This document shows, one piece after another, positions 11,350 to 22,375 of a DNA stretch of 64,000 nucleotides; position 1 is the first letter of the stretch; every line of letters starts with the position of its first letter. A model generated the notes under the pieces. That model saw only the letters and a program-made list of their open reading frames with translations. It was not told where the DNA came from and searched no databases. A program made the position numbers and the translations under genes. Source of the DNA: Aldrovandia affinis (Eukaryota > Chordata > Actinopteri > Notacanthiformes > Halosauridae); the NCBI GenBank assembly GCA_029706075.1, contig JAINUG010000015.1:3445154-3509153 (forward strand), read 5' to 3'.

Positions 11350-13684
11350 AAAAGTATATATTAATTATATGTGATATTTACTGTAAACCAATTTTTCTTA
11401 TTGCAGAAAGACTACATTTTTTAAATCTGTTTTAAATCTTTACCAAATCTGAGTTGGTATAAGCATATGGTATTATTTCTACAAGCAAATATTCATTTCA
11501 AGTTCATTTCAAGACCAGTTGTTAACGTTATAAACATTGTTGTTCGTACATCTTGTCAGAGCCAGGAACTGCACTGTTTGTGTTCATTACAAATGTAATG
11601 TCACTCTAACTGGACAATGGTGAGCTATCAAAATGTTGATGCATATAAAAGCAGGTTTTTGATAACTTAATTGACTTTTTTAAAATATGTATGTTTAACT
11701 CTATTTTATTTCTCTAGACATTTAGATTTTATGTGGGGAAAAAATAATGAGCTACCCTTTAACAGCCCTCAGACTCTGTGTAATTAAATTAAGCTTTCAT
11801 TATAAACCATGCACACTCATGTCCGGCCATTGCAATAGGTGTGTAAATATAAGATAGCAGATAAAAGCAATTAATTAAAAGAAGATAAAAGCACTTTTAC
11901 AGGCTGTCAACTTCATATGTCTAGGGGTTGCCTACATGTATGCCAATGTGATCTTTTTTTAGAGTGGGGACACAGGAAAAAGTATTCCCACGAGGTAGAG
12001 CTCAAGCATAGAAGCCCCTTACAAAACATATTGAGAGCATTGAGTAATCCACAAGCCTTCTCTCGAACCATGGCGACACTTTGATAAATCATAAAACTTT
12101 GAATTCAAATTCACAAGTACAGTGTTTCTGCTGTTAAATTAATACACTGCAAAAGCAATCACTTAGTACATCCACAGTTCCACGATGGCTTTGTGCTTTG
12201 GTACATTCTGGAAGAAATGGATAGAGGAGACATCAAAAGCCTGGCAGTGGCTCTCAGCTAACAGGCTACATTTCCTCTTATTTTAATTGGGTGTTGGACA
12301 GTGGACAGTTTCACAGTTCAGACTTTCACCCCTGGAGCCCTAGTTAATCTCACCACTGTGCTCTTCCCTTGAGACCAATTTGTGCAAACAACTTTTCCCA
12401 AAGTGTATTGGCATCATATGGTACTTATTGTTTTCATAATAGTTGCAGAGAACATTTTTATTTCTTTTAGCATCCCCCTAATCAAAACACCCCAGAAGCT
12501 CCATGTGGGAAGGGTGTCACAGAGCTTACAACGAAAATGCTGGCAAATCATAAAGTGTCAAAATCAAACACTGAAGACTAAAGGCCTTTTGACAGATTAA
12601 ATACTTCTCCAACTTTTTATGAAGCTATGCTGAACCCAATTATGGGCCACATCACTTACAAACATAACGGAAGAAAGCATCACATCCATGTGAATACATA
12701 CAGTTCATACATGCACACATATTTACATTACATATTTATGTACAAGTAATCAAATTGTTATTGAGGCACCTGAAGGAAAAATGTGACATAGGAGGTTGCC
12801 AAAGATATCTAGGTATGCCAAAGAAAAGATACAGAAAAAAGGGGGCTCAGTCTTTTAACTAGTGCGACAGTGAAATAAATTCTGGCCATATTTTACTGTA
12901 TTTTTCAAGCATTGTTTTCTGCATCAGCCGGGACCAAGGACCCTTTTATCCTCCCAACATTAGCTAAGGAAAATATTGCCAGCAAATTGTATCGATCTTC
13001 AGGATATGAAATACAGAGCACTCAACACATCAGCATCATCTTATCATTCAATTCTCCCTAGTGGGTACTGTGAGCACTCACATACATCTGTTACTAGCAA
13101 GGCATGCAGAAATTGCTCAGAAGTCAACAGTTTTGAGATTGCTGAATCTAGACAGTGCTCTGCTGTAGTCTGGGCAATTTTCAGGGTACAACAATGATTT
13201 TTTTAAAGTATGGTGATGGGAAAATAAACAATATCACAAATTGTCAGTTTATAAGACATCACCTCAATCCCTAATTGTTTGGTTTTAATATGTTAAGAAA
13301 GAAAAGTCAGCTTTCACAGTTAGCAATAAAATGCTTATTTTATTATGCCAACAGTTATCTTGCTGAGTTTCTGCAATATGCGTACAAGGAGGCGCTTCAG
13401 GGTGTGCCTTCTTCAACAGTTATGTTTGTACCAAACTATAATAAAAAACAGACACGATGCCAATTCTGAAATCAAATACAATGGATGTTAATTAGCACTA
13501 CCCTTGTGTAATTTAAAACACTACTCGTTCCATGGTGGAACCATTTCACAACAATGTGCAATTAAAATGTGCTTACCAAGTTCACCTTGCCATGTCTATT
13601 ATTATAGATGTAGGGAACTGAATTGCAAATAAAAATGTTTGACTTCTTCCTTAGTAAGCAAAACAATGGATCTTCAGTAGGTAG
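11350..13684. other. Unique AT-rich sequence
   Basis: No repeat or coding exon was recognised. A GC-balanced stretch at about 12180-12360 and another at about 12900-13170 could be conserved non-coding DNA, but only composition suggests it. Confidence 0.5.
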
Positions 13685-13805
13685 ACCAAATAATGGAAAT
13701 ACCAAACAATATACAACTATTTATTAACTAATAAGGAGTTTGGCCACCCTTTCCCTTCAGAACAGCTTCTATACTTCTTGGAATGCTGTCATCAATGAGC
13801 CATCA
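13685..13805. mobile_element. Short fragment of a Tc1/mariner-like element
   Basis: The words 'ttggccaccctttccctt' and 'cagaacagcttctat' followed by 'acttcttgg' resemble a widespread vertebrate DNA-transposon repeat whose consensus reads 'ggccaccctttgcc' and then 'gaacagcc'. Only about 120 bp can be followed and no terminal repeats are visible. Confidence 0.4.
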
Positions 13806-14011
13806 TTTTACATTTATAGGGAATGGGGTAACATTTGCACATTGACATGTTGATTGATTTCACCTTAAAATGTGGCTTGCAAAAACTATCTCCATGGTTT
13901 ATTTATTATTTAAGCTATTGCATAATAAAAGTTAATAAATCACATAAATAGCTTAGCAAAAGCTGAATTTCAGTGCATTGACAAAACTCCACTCCACTGA
14001 AAATATAGTAA

Positions 14012-14955
14012 TACAGGCAGTCCCCGGGTTACGAACGTCTGGCTTACGGACAACTCGTACTTACGACTGTCATAAGGCCTATTATGTAAAAAAAATGGAG
14101 TTAAATACAATGGTTTGTATTAACAAACACACGCACTACTTTGTGATGCTCATGAAAACATTGCGTGGTTTCGGCAGTTCGTCGGCTCAAGGAACAGGGA
14201 TCACCATCCGTTGTTTTAAGTCAGATCACGGTCCCGTTTTTCTCTTTGTCTTACCCTTACAACGATGCCTCCAAAGCGTAAATCCGATGCAAGTGCTGGT
14301 GATGCATCAAAGAAAAGGAAAACAATCACCATGGAAAGTCAAATTGAAATAATAAAGAGATCGGAGAGAGCTGAAACACCATCAGCCATTGGGAAAGCAT
14401 TAGGCTACAGTCGGTCAACGATCTGTTTAAAAAATATATATTTTAAAAGACAAAGGGAGAATAATGGAGCATGTGAAAGGCCATGCCCCGATGAATGCCA
14501 CGATTATTACCAAGCAACGCAGTGGTTTAATTATTGAGATGGAAAGGCTATTGATAATTTGGATAGAAGACCAAAATCAGCGTAATATGCCTATTAGTCT
14601 TTCTTTAGTGCAAGAAAATGCTTGAAGCCTTTCTTTAATGGGTTTTTACAGTGCAATACTGTATGTACATAGTTACTTTTATTATTGCTGTATTATTATT
14701 AATATTAATATTACAGTATTGTTATTATTATAGTAGTATTATGCAATGAATGTTATGTTTAATATGTTTTATTGTATTTGGAGTTTTTCTTAAGTGTTTT
14801 ATATGCACAGAAAGGTCAAATAAATACTATACTAAGACAAATATTAATAGTGACGATTAATAAGAACTGTATGTACCTGTTCCGACTTACATACAAATTC
14901 GACTTAAAGACAGACTTAAGAACGGATCTCATTCGTAACCCAGGGACTGCCTGTA
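14012..14955 (+). mobile_element. Internally deleted Tigger-like (pogo) transposon with TA duplication and terminal inverted repeats
   Basis: The element runs from 14014 to 14953 (940 bp) and is flanked on both sides by TA, the duplication expected of the Tc1/mariner superfamily. The left end CAGGCAGTCCCCGGGTTACG matches the reverse complement of the right end, with one difference (C to T at position 12). Inside is the N-terminal part of a Tigger-type transposase at 14265-14625, joined directly to what looks like the 3' untranslated part. The DDE catalytic core is missing, so the copy is non-autonomous and could move only with help from a relative. Confidence 0.85.
14265..14625 (+). pseudogene. 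Tigger/pogo transposase, N-terminal remnant
   Basis: The frame starts MPPKRKSDASAGDASKKRKT, a basic leader, then continues into a helix-turn-helix of the CENP-B N-terminal type (ITMESQIEIIKRSERAE, then SAIGKALGYSRSTI). After about 14440 the matching sequence moves to another frame (offset +1) and reads ITKQRSGLIIEMERLLIIWI then EDQNQRN, the start of the second DNA-binding (CENPB-type) domain, until a stop at 14623-14625. Family members continue for several hundred residues with a DDE catalytic domain, which is absent here. The frame break, the early stop and the missing core make this a dead gene, comparable to vertebrate TIGD-type proteins only in its first quarter. Confidence 0.8.
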
Positions 14956-16139
14956 CATTAAAAATATAACAAATAAAGAGAGAAAAACATATATTTACAT
15001 TATAAATATATATATATGAAATGCAGTGCTAATTAATATTCAACAACCTTGCCACCACTGGTACAGTGGTGGTACAGTACAGTACACTGGTATTTGAAAC
15101 ATTCTGTTTGACATGTGATTTGATCAAAAAGGCCACTATAGTTCTTGTTCTCATTCCAGACATCGCTCTCCTCCTGGGTGGAGGCCAATGAGCAAACTCA
15201 AGAGACTGCCTCAGTTTGGGCCTGCATGTTAAACACAGTCACTCACGTCTGTGCTGCATTGGTACAATGCCCAGCGTCTGAAGGCATTTGAATATGTTGG
15301 TTAGTCACTGCCCAGCAAGACCTTGACAACATTATACTTTGACAATCAGACATTGCTTTACAGTTATACTAGAACAAACATAGGCAATACAGACCTTTCT
15401 GAGGTTGACTATTGGGGAACATACTGTTTCAGGCTCCCAAGAAGGAACACATGCTGGCTATACTGCCCAATGTGCATATCCCATGGTAGGCTACTTGCTT
15501 GGCCCACTTTTGGGTTATTCACATCATTAAAATATAAAAACACACTTTATCAGCAGGGAAACAACTACAAATATGTGATGATGAATTGAAGAGGGACTAA
15601 AGGGCACAAAACAAGGGCACAGTTTGGAAAAGAGTAGGCGTATGGTCCTGAAGACAAATGTTTGCATTATGATTATGATTCAGAAAAAAGAGTTTAGGAG
15701 AATCTGCAGCAGAACCAAAGGCAATAAAAGGAAGAAATGGAGAAGAATGAGTCAGCTGAAGATCAGACATCTAATCTTTAAGCAAATTAAAGTGAAGATG
15801 CGCTGAAAAGTCATTCACATTCTGGAGGATAAAAGTACACTTAGACTTGATTTGAAAGCTAATGAGAACTGCATTGCAAAGTAGCGGGCTAAGCAGAACT
15901 GAATGAGGCAATGGCTGGCACTGGAGCATTCATACACACCGACAGTGATGACCAAGGCCTGTTTGGTCTGCAGTGTGAATCACTCCACTGTCCACTGAGT
16001 GTAAAGCTAGCATGGATGTGGAACATTATGGTGAGATTCAAAACAGGGAAGAAATAAAAGATAGCATAGGGTGTCTGATGTGTCAAACACTGGCAATATG
16101 GTGATAAAGCAGATTACTATTTTTGAGATGATTTTTTTA
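14956..16139. other. Unique sequence with a perfect 9-bp-arm palindrome
   Basis: 15052-15072 reads CCACCACTG, GTA, CAGTGGTGG, a perfect inverted repeat with a 3-nt loop. It is followed by 'gtacagtacagtacac'. About 15120-15290 is a GC-balanced stretch with no coding frame. Nothing else is recognised. Confidence 0.5.
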
Positions 16140-16512
16140 TTTTGTTTTCCAATTTTCCCCCCTGTCTTTCTCCCAATTTAGTAGCCAATTCAACCCTCTA
16201 TTTATTTCGACTTGCATTACCCTCACGAGCCCGTCCTCCGGTTCGAGCTATTATCCCCGAGGTCGACAAATATCCACCTCCTCCGAGACAGAACTTTGCC
16301 CACCTGCTCTTTAGGAATGCCCTTACTGCTCGTCTTACCTGTCCTCCCCCCACCCCCATGGGGCGGACAACCAAATGCCGCCCTGATCGGGGCTCCTGGC
16401 CAGATTCGGGCTGGCGCAGTCGGATTTTGAACTACGACCGCAATAGGTAGCTCACACTCGCAAAGCGCCAGTCAATGTGAGTATGTTAGAACGCTACACT
16501 ATTCGAGGCCCC
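16140..16512 (-). mobile_element. tRNA-derived SINE, reverse orientation
   Basis: Read on the minus strand it starts 'ggggcctcgaatagtgtagc' (A-box region), has a degenerate B box 'gtagttcaaaatccgactg', then 'gccaggagccccgatc' and a C/G-rich body. It ends with 'actaaattgggagaaagac' and a poly-A-like stretch. The head resembles the 9.2, 46.6 and 52.6 kb copies. The tail matches the type 2 SINEs. Open frames of up to 102 codons across it are not genes. Confidence 0.75.
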
Positions 16513-17004
16513 CATGCTAAGCCAACTTTTGTTATTGTGTCTTGTTGCCATTTTGTCGGGGTTGTGCATTCAGCACAGCTTGTTTGGGTGATTCCATTTT
16601 TTCCTTGTTTTTGGGCTGGGGAAAAAGTCATTGTTGAATGGAATGATTTATAGGGTGTCCTTTGACGTTGAGATTGTGTAGTTGCCGGATGGTAAGCTGC
16701 CTAATGTAGTAGGGGCTAGACATCTCCGAAGGTTGTGCCATGGCCATATGAGTGACAGCTTGGCTGTTTTGTTACAGTTCACTAGAGAGGCTCAGACAAC
16801 TTTAATTTGTAGATGTTGTAAAGACTGCTAAAGCTGATTCTGGGGCAATAGATAAGAGGACTGTGGGTCTGCACCTAAGTGAAGATTTCACTGACAAACT
16901 ACTAGAACCACATTGGCAGTTATTAGCATGTTATTTTTATATATTGTAAGTTTAACTTTACTTTAAAAGGCATTTTAAATAAAAAGAACAATATTCAGTG
17001 CCCC
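16513..17004. other. Unassigned sequence between SINE and Tc1 relic
   Basis: It has a moderate GC content and no frame of note. It may be an older decayed element split by its neighbours, but no family was recognised. Confidence 0.4.
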
Positions 17005-17972
17005 TTTAAAGTATATACCCGGTCCCCTTTTGTTACCTTACAGCCTGAATTTAAGACATATTAAATCAAACTTTTTTCCACCTTTATTTATACACTTTAC
17101 CCTGCAACTTCCGAGTCAAAAAACAATTTTCAAAATTTCTGAACATGAATTAAAAATTAAAAAGTAGAATAACTTGGATTGATGAGTCTACACACAGCTG
17201 TTAGTACTTGGTAGAAGCACCCTTTGCTTGAATTAAAGCCATGAGTCTGTTTGGATATATCTTGACCAGCTTTGCACATTGTGCAATGTTTGTCCATTTG
17301 TCCAATTGTGTCCAAGTTCAGTCCGTCGATGCACTGCACTCTTCAAGTCATTCCACAGGTTTTCAATAGGATTTAGGTCAGGGCTCTGACTAGGCCACTC
17401 ATGGACATTCACCTTTTAGTCTTTTAGCCATTCCCCTGTTGCTTTAGCTGTGTGCTTTGGATTGTTTTCATGCTGAAAGGTGAACCCCCTTCCCAATTTC
17501 AACTTCCTTGCAGAGGGCAGCAGGTTTTCCTCAATAATTTTTCTGTATTTTGCCCCATCCATTTTCCCTTCTGTCCTGACAGGTGCCACAGTCCCTGCTG
17601 ATGAGAAACACCCCCATAACAGCATGCTGCCACCATCATGCTTTGCAGTAGGGATGGTGTTCTTTGGGTGATGTACTGTTTTGGGTTATCACCAAATGCA
17701 ATGTTTTGCATTTAGGCCAAAACTTTCTATCTTGGTTTCATCTGACCACAACACTTTTTGCCACATGGCTTCAGAATCTTTTGAGTGGTTTTTTTACATA
17801 TCTAAAATGGGACTGAATGTGGACTTTTTTCAGTAGTGGCTTCCTTCTTGCCACCCTACCATAGAGACCAGAATTGTGGACAGCTTTCTGTATTGTTGAC
17901 TCATGCATACATTGACCACTCTGCCATAAAGTCCATCCTGTAGCTCCTTCATGATTTCCATGGGCCTCTTTA
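17005..17972 (-). mobile_element. Truncated Tc1-type transposon
   Basis: The minus strand carries the 3' half of a Tc1 element. The outer end at the left reads 'cccggtccccttttgtta' followed by 'ccttacagcc', typical of these elements. The transposase relic occupies about 17340-17960. The right side stops abruptly in AT-rich DNA near 17972, so the 5' half, with the DNA-binding domains and the other inverted repeat, is missing. Confidence 0.8.
17340..17960 (-). pseudogene. Tc1 transposase remnant, catalytic half
   Basis: The longest open part (17416-17625) includes [15 protein letters not shown], then [20 protein letters not shown] and [14 protein letters not shown]. It corresponds to the middle of the DD34E catalytic domain. 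In the family the stretch is normally FQQDNDPKHTA, so the second catalytic aspartate is replaced here by glutamate (QHEN). The following block [15 protein letters not shown] lies in a different frame at about 17355-17398 and still contains the third catalytic acidic residue in PIEN. Further towards 17960 the sequence matches upstream transposase but has stops. Frameshifts, stops and the altered aspartate show it is dead. Confidence 0.85.
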
Positions 17973-18126
17973 ATTATTTAATTATTTGAATATTAAAAGT
18001 TAAATAATATTATAGTGCATTACTATTTCTCTGAATATTTTTCCCTCTTTTACATTGGTGTGGAGACAAAGGTATAGAAAAAGAGAACATTTGATTAAAT
18101 TGATAAGTTTGTGTAATGTAGTTGGT

Positions 18127-18290
18127 TCTGCCCACAGCAAGTTTCGAATCGAGGGATCTCGACGCGACAAGAGATCGATTTAGTTTGCTGAGCTAAAGAC
18201 TCAAGTCCCTAACTCTGGGAACTAATCACACTCTTATCCATGCCACTTTCTGTAGCGGACGCTCACGTACCAGAGTCACCCGCTACATTT
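18127..18290 (-). mobile_element. tRNA-like SINE head preceded by a small hairpin
   Basis: On the minus strand 'tttagctcagcaaac' (18182-18197) resembles an A box and 'gattcgaaac' (18141-18150) a B box, at tRNA-like spacing. A perfect 6-bp stem GATCTC/GAGATC lies between them. Upstream, 18251-18287 forms a short inverted repeat with 'tgtagcgg' and 'ccgctaca' ends. A complete cloverleaf does not form, so this is more likely a SINE or tRNA pseudogene than a working tRNA. Confidence 0.4.
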
Positions 18291-18449
18291 GCACATTTTG
18301 TTATGTATTCTTTTAACAGTACTATATTACTATATGATATCAATTATGAAATTACTGAATTACTACTGTTTTAGAGTAGTTTATTGACCAAGATTGCATG
18401 CTTTGCCTCTCTATGTTCAGCATGTATGAACAGGGACACGTGTGTGAAT

Positions 18450-18450
<1 letters not shown>

Positions 18451-18526
<76 letters not shown>

Positions 18527-18530
18527 GTGT
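18451..18530. repeat. (GT)n microsatellite
   Basis: About 75 bp is uninterrupted GT, followed by 'tgtgttgtgtgtgg'. Open frames of repeated Val/Cys or Thr/His through it are artefacts. Confidence 0.95.
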
Positions 18531-20569
18531 GTGGAGGTTCTTGTGGGTGTGTTTGTGCAGACCAGCATCTTCAAGAAGTACACATAATATAACAAAAGTA
18601 CTGGATTCAATCAATATTTGTCCTTTGCTTCACAATTAAATGTGTTAAATGTGCTTTTTTTCTTCAAAAACCCTTCAGGCAGTTTTAGAACTCATGAAAC
18701 TGTGTCGATCAAAATGCATACTAGCATTTATTTGGAAGTAAAAATTAAAGACAAATGTTGATTGAATCCACACCTAAGAATTGGGATTTCAAAACTTAGA
18801 AAAAACGTTTATAGAACTTCATAAATCTTTAACAACACTAGTTCTTTTTAAGATCTCTTCTGGCAATAACCCATGAATATCAAAACTGCAGGATGCATAG
18901 GAGTTCCAATCAAAAGTTGAGAAAAGAGCCATTAGATTTCAATCTCAATTTGAACTTCAATCTTATCTGTTGGCAGTTTTGAAGACAAATGAATCCTCTG
19001 TGGATCAATGCGGTAAATAAGGTCTTTCAAATTTTACGACGCAACACTGAAATATATTACTCATTTTGATCCACATTTTGTCTCCTAGGCAATTTCTGAT
19101 ATAGATCATATAGGCCAACAGACAATAGGACAATGTCCGAAATATTTATATTTGTATGAAGCACTCTCATCATAATATTCTTTCTAGAGTTCTGCACTAA
19201 ATACTATGTGTCATATAATTTATATTAGCCCACAAGATAAAAGATTTCAGATCCTAAAAAAATATCTATCATAACAAAAAGTTAAAGTATTTACATTTTT
19301 CAACTGACAGTTGCTGCATATCAACAAGGAAAACCTGAAAGAGGGAAACACAGTGTGCCAAACAGCACCATCTGCTGGTAAAAACATTTATTTGTCATTA
19401 ACACGTATGGGAACAGGCATATAAAGAAAACCCATAAAAACTGAAAATGTGTATAGGTAAAACCAAACCAAATGGTCAAATCCTCTTAATAGCAGTTCAT
19501 CCTTCTCGTGTTACAGACAACAAAAGCTACTGTATCGCTTTTTATTCTTCCAGAATTCAATATTGCCAAATGTATTTCACTGTCAGGCTTCATAAATCTG
19601 CCAGGCCAATCTATCACATGTTACCCTTTGCAACAAGCTAAATGCATGAAAGGTTAGGAGCACACAAATGTATGAAACCCATCCATACTCACTGTGCTGT
19701 CCTCTTTATCTATGCAGCTGCTGTCCCCGGCTTTAGGATCCTGAAAGAGAATCAAGTTCCCATCAGAGTTCTGGAATATAATTTAGATATCATTTATCAT
19801 ATCATCCTATCAGAATATTTCACTGAACTCTGCTGCAAGCAAAAAAAAACAAAACAAAACAAAAATAATAATAATAAAAATACAATACAATTAAAAAGTG
19901 AATTGTATAATAGTAATAATATTAAAATCACACTTGAATAGAATAAAATAGTGTTTGTAACATTGTATAAAATTTAAAAGCAAATAAAATGAATATAACA
20001 TGAATAAGTCACACTGGAAATGGTGCTCGTAATGCAGTTCCTTGCTGTAACACCTGATGGCTCTGTTTCTTAGCTTCACACGAGTAAAGCAGTGGCTGAG
20101 GCATGCAGTCAAGAGTGCTCTCGTGGATTCAATGCCTTTTCTCTCATCAAACGTGACGGCAAGCGCCTGGAACTAAAGGCTTGACAGGACACCGGCATCC
20201 TGACACTGTAGTAGGGGATGCCCTAATAACCTGAAAGGTTGTGGCTCCTCGTTGACATTACACAGAGATGTATCATTTATTAAGACCATGCATACCAGGG
20301 TTCTTTACTGTCAAAGTTTGCCACAAAAGAGACTTTTTCCATCTAGTAAATATTCCCCACATCAACATTGCACAATGCGGATGAACCTCTGCATCTCGTG
20401 CAGCAGTGACATATGCTGCCTCCAAGCCAAAAAAATATTTTCTAAAGTCCACATTAAATTCCAAAGCTACAGTGAGAAGTCAATTCAGCAAGACTAAGGC
20501 AGAAAGCTATCGCCAGAAAAATAAGGGGTTCAGAAGCCACGGCAATGGGGAGACCTCCACATTAACTTT

Positions 20570-20930
20570 AAATGATTATGGCAAGGTTAGAGCCATGCCA
20601 CTTTCCCCCCACACCCGTCAGCATGTTCCCTCATCTGCAGGTAGCAATCAAAATGAAAAGTCCTGTCGGGTGGCATATCCGACTTCAATTAGGATCCCTG
20701 ACATTTCATTGTTATAGGTCAGAATGATGGATCTGTCATGTCTGAACCACGGGAAGGTTAAAGCCAGATTTTGGAGAGCCCGGGCGAGCCCATCACCATC
20801 CCTGCAGCTCCGTTTCACCATGCAGACACCAACCGGCCTCTCACTGCTGGAGAGTAATTAACAAGTACACCCTCAGCTAGACCCACCATGAGGAAGCAGA
20901 CAGGCAGAAAATTGTCAAACATATCTAGGA
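20570..20930. promoter_or_regulatory. Candidate conserved non-coding element
   Basis: This is single-copy, GC-balanced sequence inside AT-rich DNA. It has homeodomain-type TAATTA cores, for example 'gagtaattaacaag' near 20850 and 'cttcaattagg' near 20685. No coding frame or repeat similarity was seen. The style resembles developmental-gene regulatory elements, but conservation cannot be judged from one genome. Confidence 0.25.
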
Positions 20931-21513
20931 ATGGGAGGAGGGGGGCTTACGGGGGGTGTGTGGGGGGGGCTGTGAACGAGCCATTTAGCACCCCTGTACT
21001 TTCAAATTAAGGCTTGTTCCTGTCAACATATCCATCCCCGACTGGCAAATGACAGTGCGGTGTGTACGGAAGTGTTGAGCAGCGGGTAGAGGACTGAACT
21101 CTTGACGTTAGGATAATTTGGTCAACTGCTCTTTTGTCCTTGATCAAGGTACTTTTCATGAGTCACGCAGATGTCAGCTTTTCAATGAAATCCTAAAGCT
21201 ACGTTAATTGTGGCTGACATGCATCACTATCGCATTAAGCTGGAGAACAATACAGACAACAATGTGCAGGGCATCCAGGGCACTGGGTGACAGACATCAC
21301 ATATTAAGTAGGGGAAAAAAGACCCTCATTTAAAACAATATTTAACGTAATGAAATCAACTGTGTTGGGTTGTGAAGCTGACTGGATGCAGTAAAATGCA
21401 ATATCATTCAAATACCTTTTCAAAAGAATTGCATTGCTATCTTATTGCAGCCTTTAATGTTAAAAAATCCATAGTCCATAGATTAAAATAATTCATATCC
21501 ATAAAAAAACATC

Positions 21514-21582
21514 CATAAAAGATCCACAGTAAACAGTTATCATTAAGACTCATTTTTACCCTCTGTGTGTGGATCTTTTATG
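21514..21582. repeat. Perfect 15-bp inverted repeat
   Basis: CATAAAAGATCCACA (21514-21528) is exactly complementary to TGTGGATCTTTTATG (21568-21582), with a 39-nt loop. Such a perfect pair at this spacing is unlikely by chance in 64 kb. It may be the end of a very short inverted-repeat element or a structural or binding site. Confidence 0.6.
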
Positions 21583-22240
21583 AATATAGTTACAAAACTC
21601 AAGTGCTTTTTAGTATGTCAGATAATTGCCTTCTATGAGGAATACAGAAATGTGTAATGTAAACAGAGATTAAATGAATAGGTGCGCAAGTAAACCTGTG
21701 AAAAATTTCCACCAGATTTTGTGTTGAGTCTCACAAGCAGAGAAGCCCAAGCGTGTTGTTTTGAGTGTAGAAGCCCTCTGACGTACGAAGCATTGCATGA
21801 ACCACTCTGAATAAAGCCATCAGTCACAACTGTGAGGGTGCTTCAAGTTGGCTTTCGATTAAGAGCAAAGGTCTATAGTTATCAAGACAGGACAGCACTA
21901 TTTGGTCAAACTGTAAGCTGTGATCTGATAAACTTCAGCTGGGTTGTCTGGCCATTGACTCCAATTGTCTCCAAATATGTTTGGCTAACATTGTGCCAAA
22001 AAGCATCTATAACATATCTAATCCACAGGCTGTTGGAGTAGCACCTGCATGTTAAAAAATATAAAAATTGTTTTGGTGATTATGGTGCACTAATTTGTTT
22101 AGCAATGTTTATTTTTTAATTTTTTTATGAATGTTAATTATGTTAAATACATACATCAATATATGGGGTTTATTACTTTAATTGGGGAAATTGTAAGTCT
22201 CTGTCCCATACATTTTGTGTTTAAAAAGATAATTAAAGGA

Positions 22241-22375
22241 GATGCTGGATGGCTCATCCTGAGCTAGTGTAGGTACTGTTCTAGTGTGGCTGATGGGCCC
22301 CAATGGTCTGGTACCAAATCCAGACCGTCCCAGTGCCACTGTGGCCAAAACCAACATAATAATAATAATAATAAA
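22241..22375 (+). mobile_element. 5' fragment of type 2 tRNA-SINE ending in (AAT)n
   Basis: The words 'ggctcatcc', 'actgttctagtgtg', 'gatgggcccc' and 'aatccagaccgtcccagtgc' match, in order, the head of the reverse SINE at 62940-63335. The element is cut after about 110 bp and followed by an AAT trinucleotide run (22356-22374). Confidence 0.6.

Larger units (their letters stand above)
18531..22240. other. Mostly unique sequence
   Basis: An A-rich stretch with CAAAA and AAT units lies at 19842-19890. A candidate regulatory block (20570-20930) and a perfect inverted repeat (21514-21582) are listed separately. Several frames of 60-100 codons exist but lack recognisable motifs. Confidence 0.5.

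Noticed and set aside
18371..18639. Open frames of 60-79 codons across 18.4-18.6 kb
   Set aside because: They are translations of the (GT)n microsatellite in several frames.
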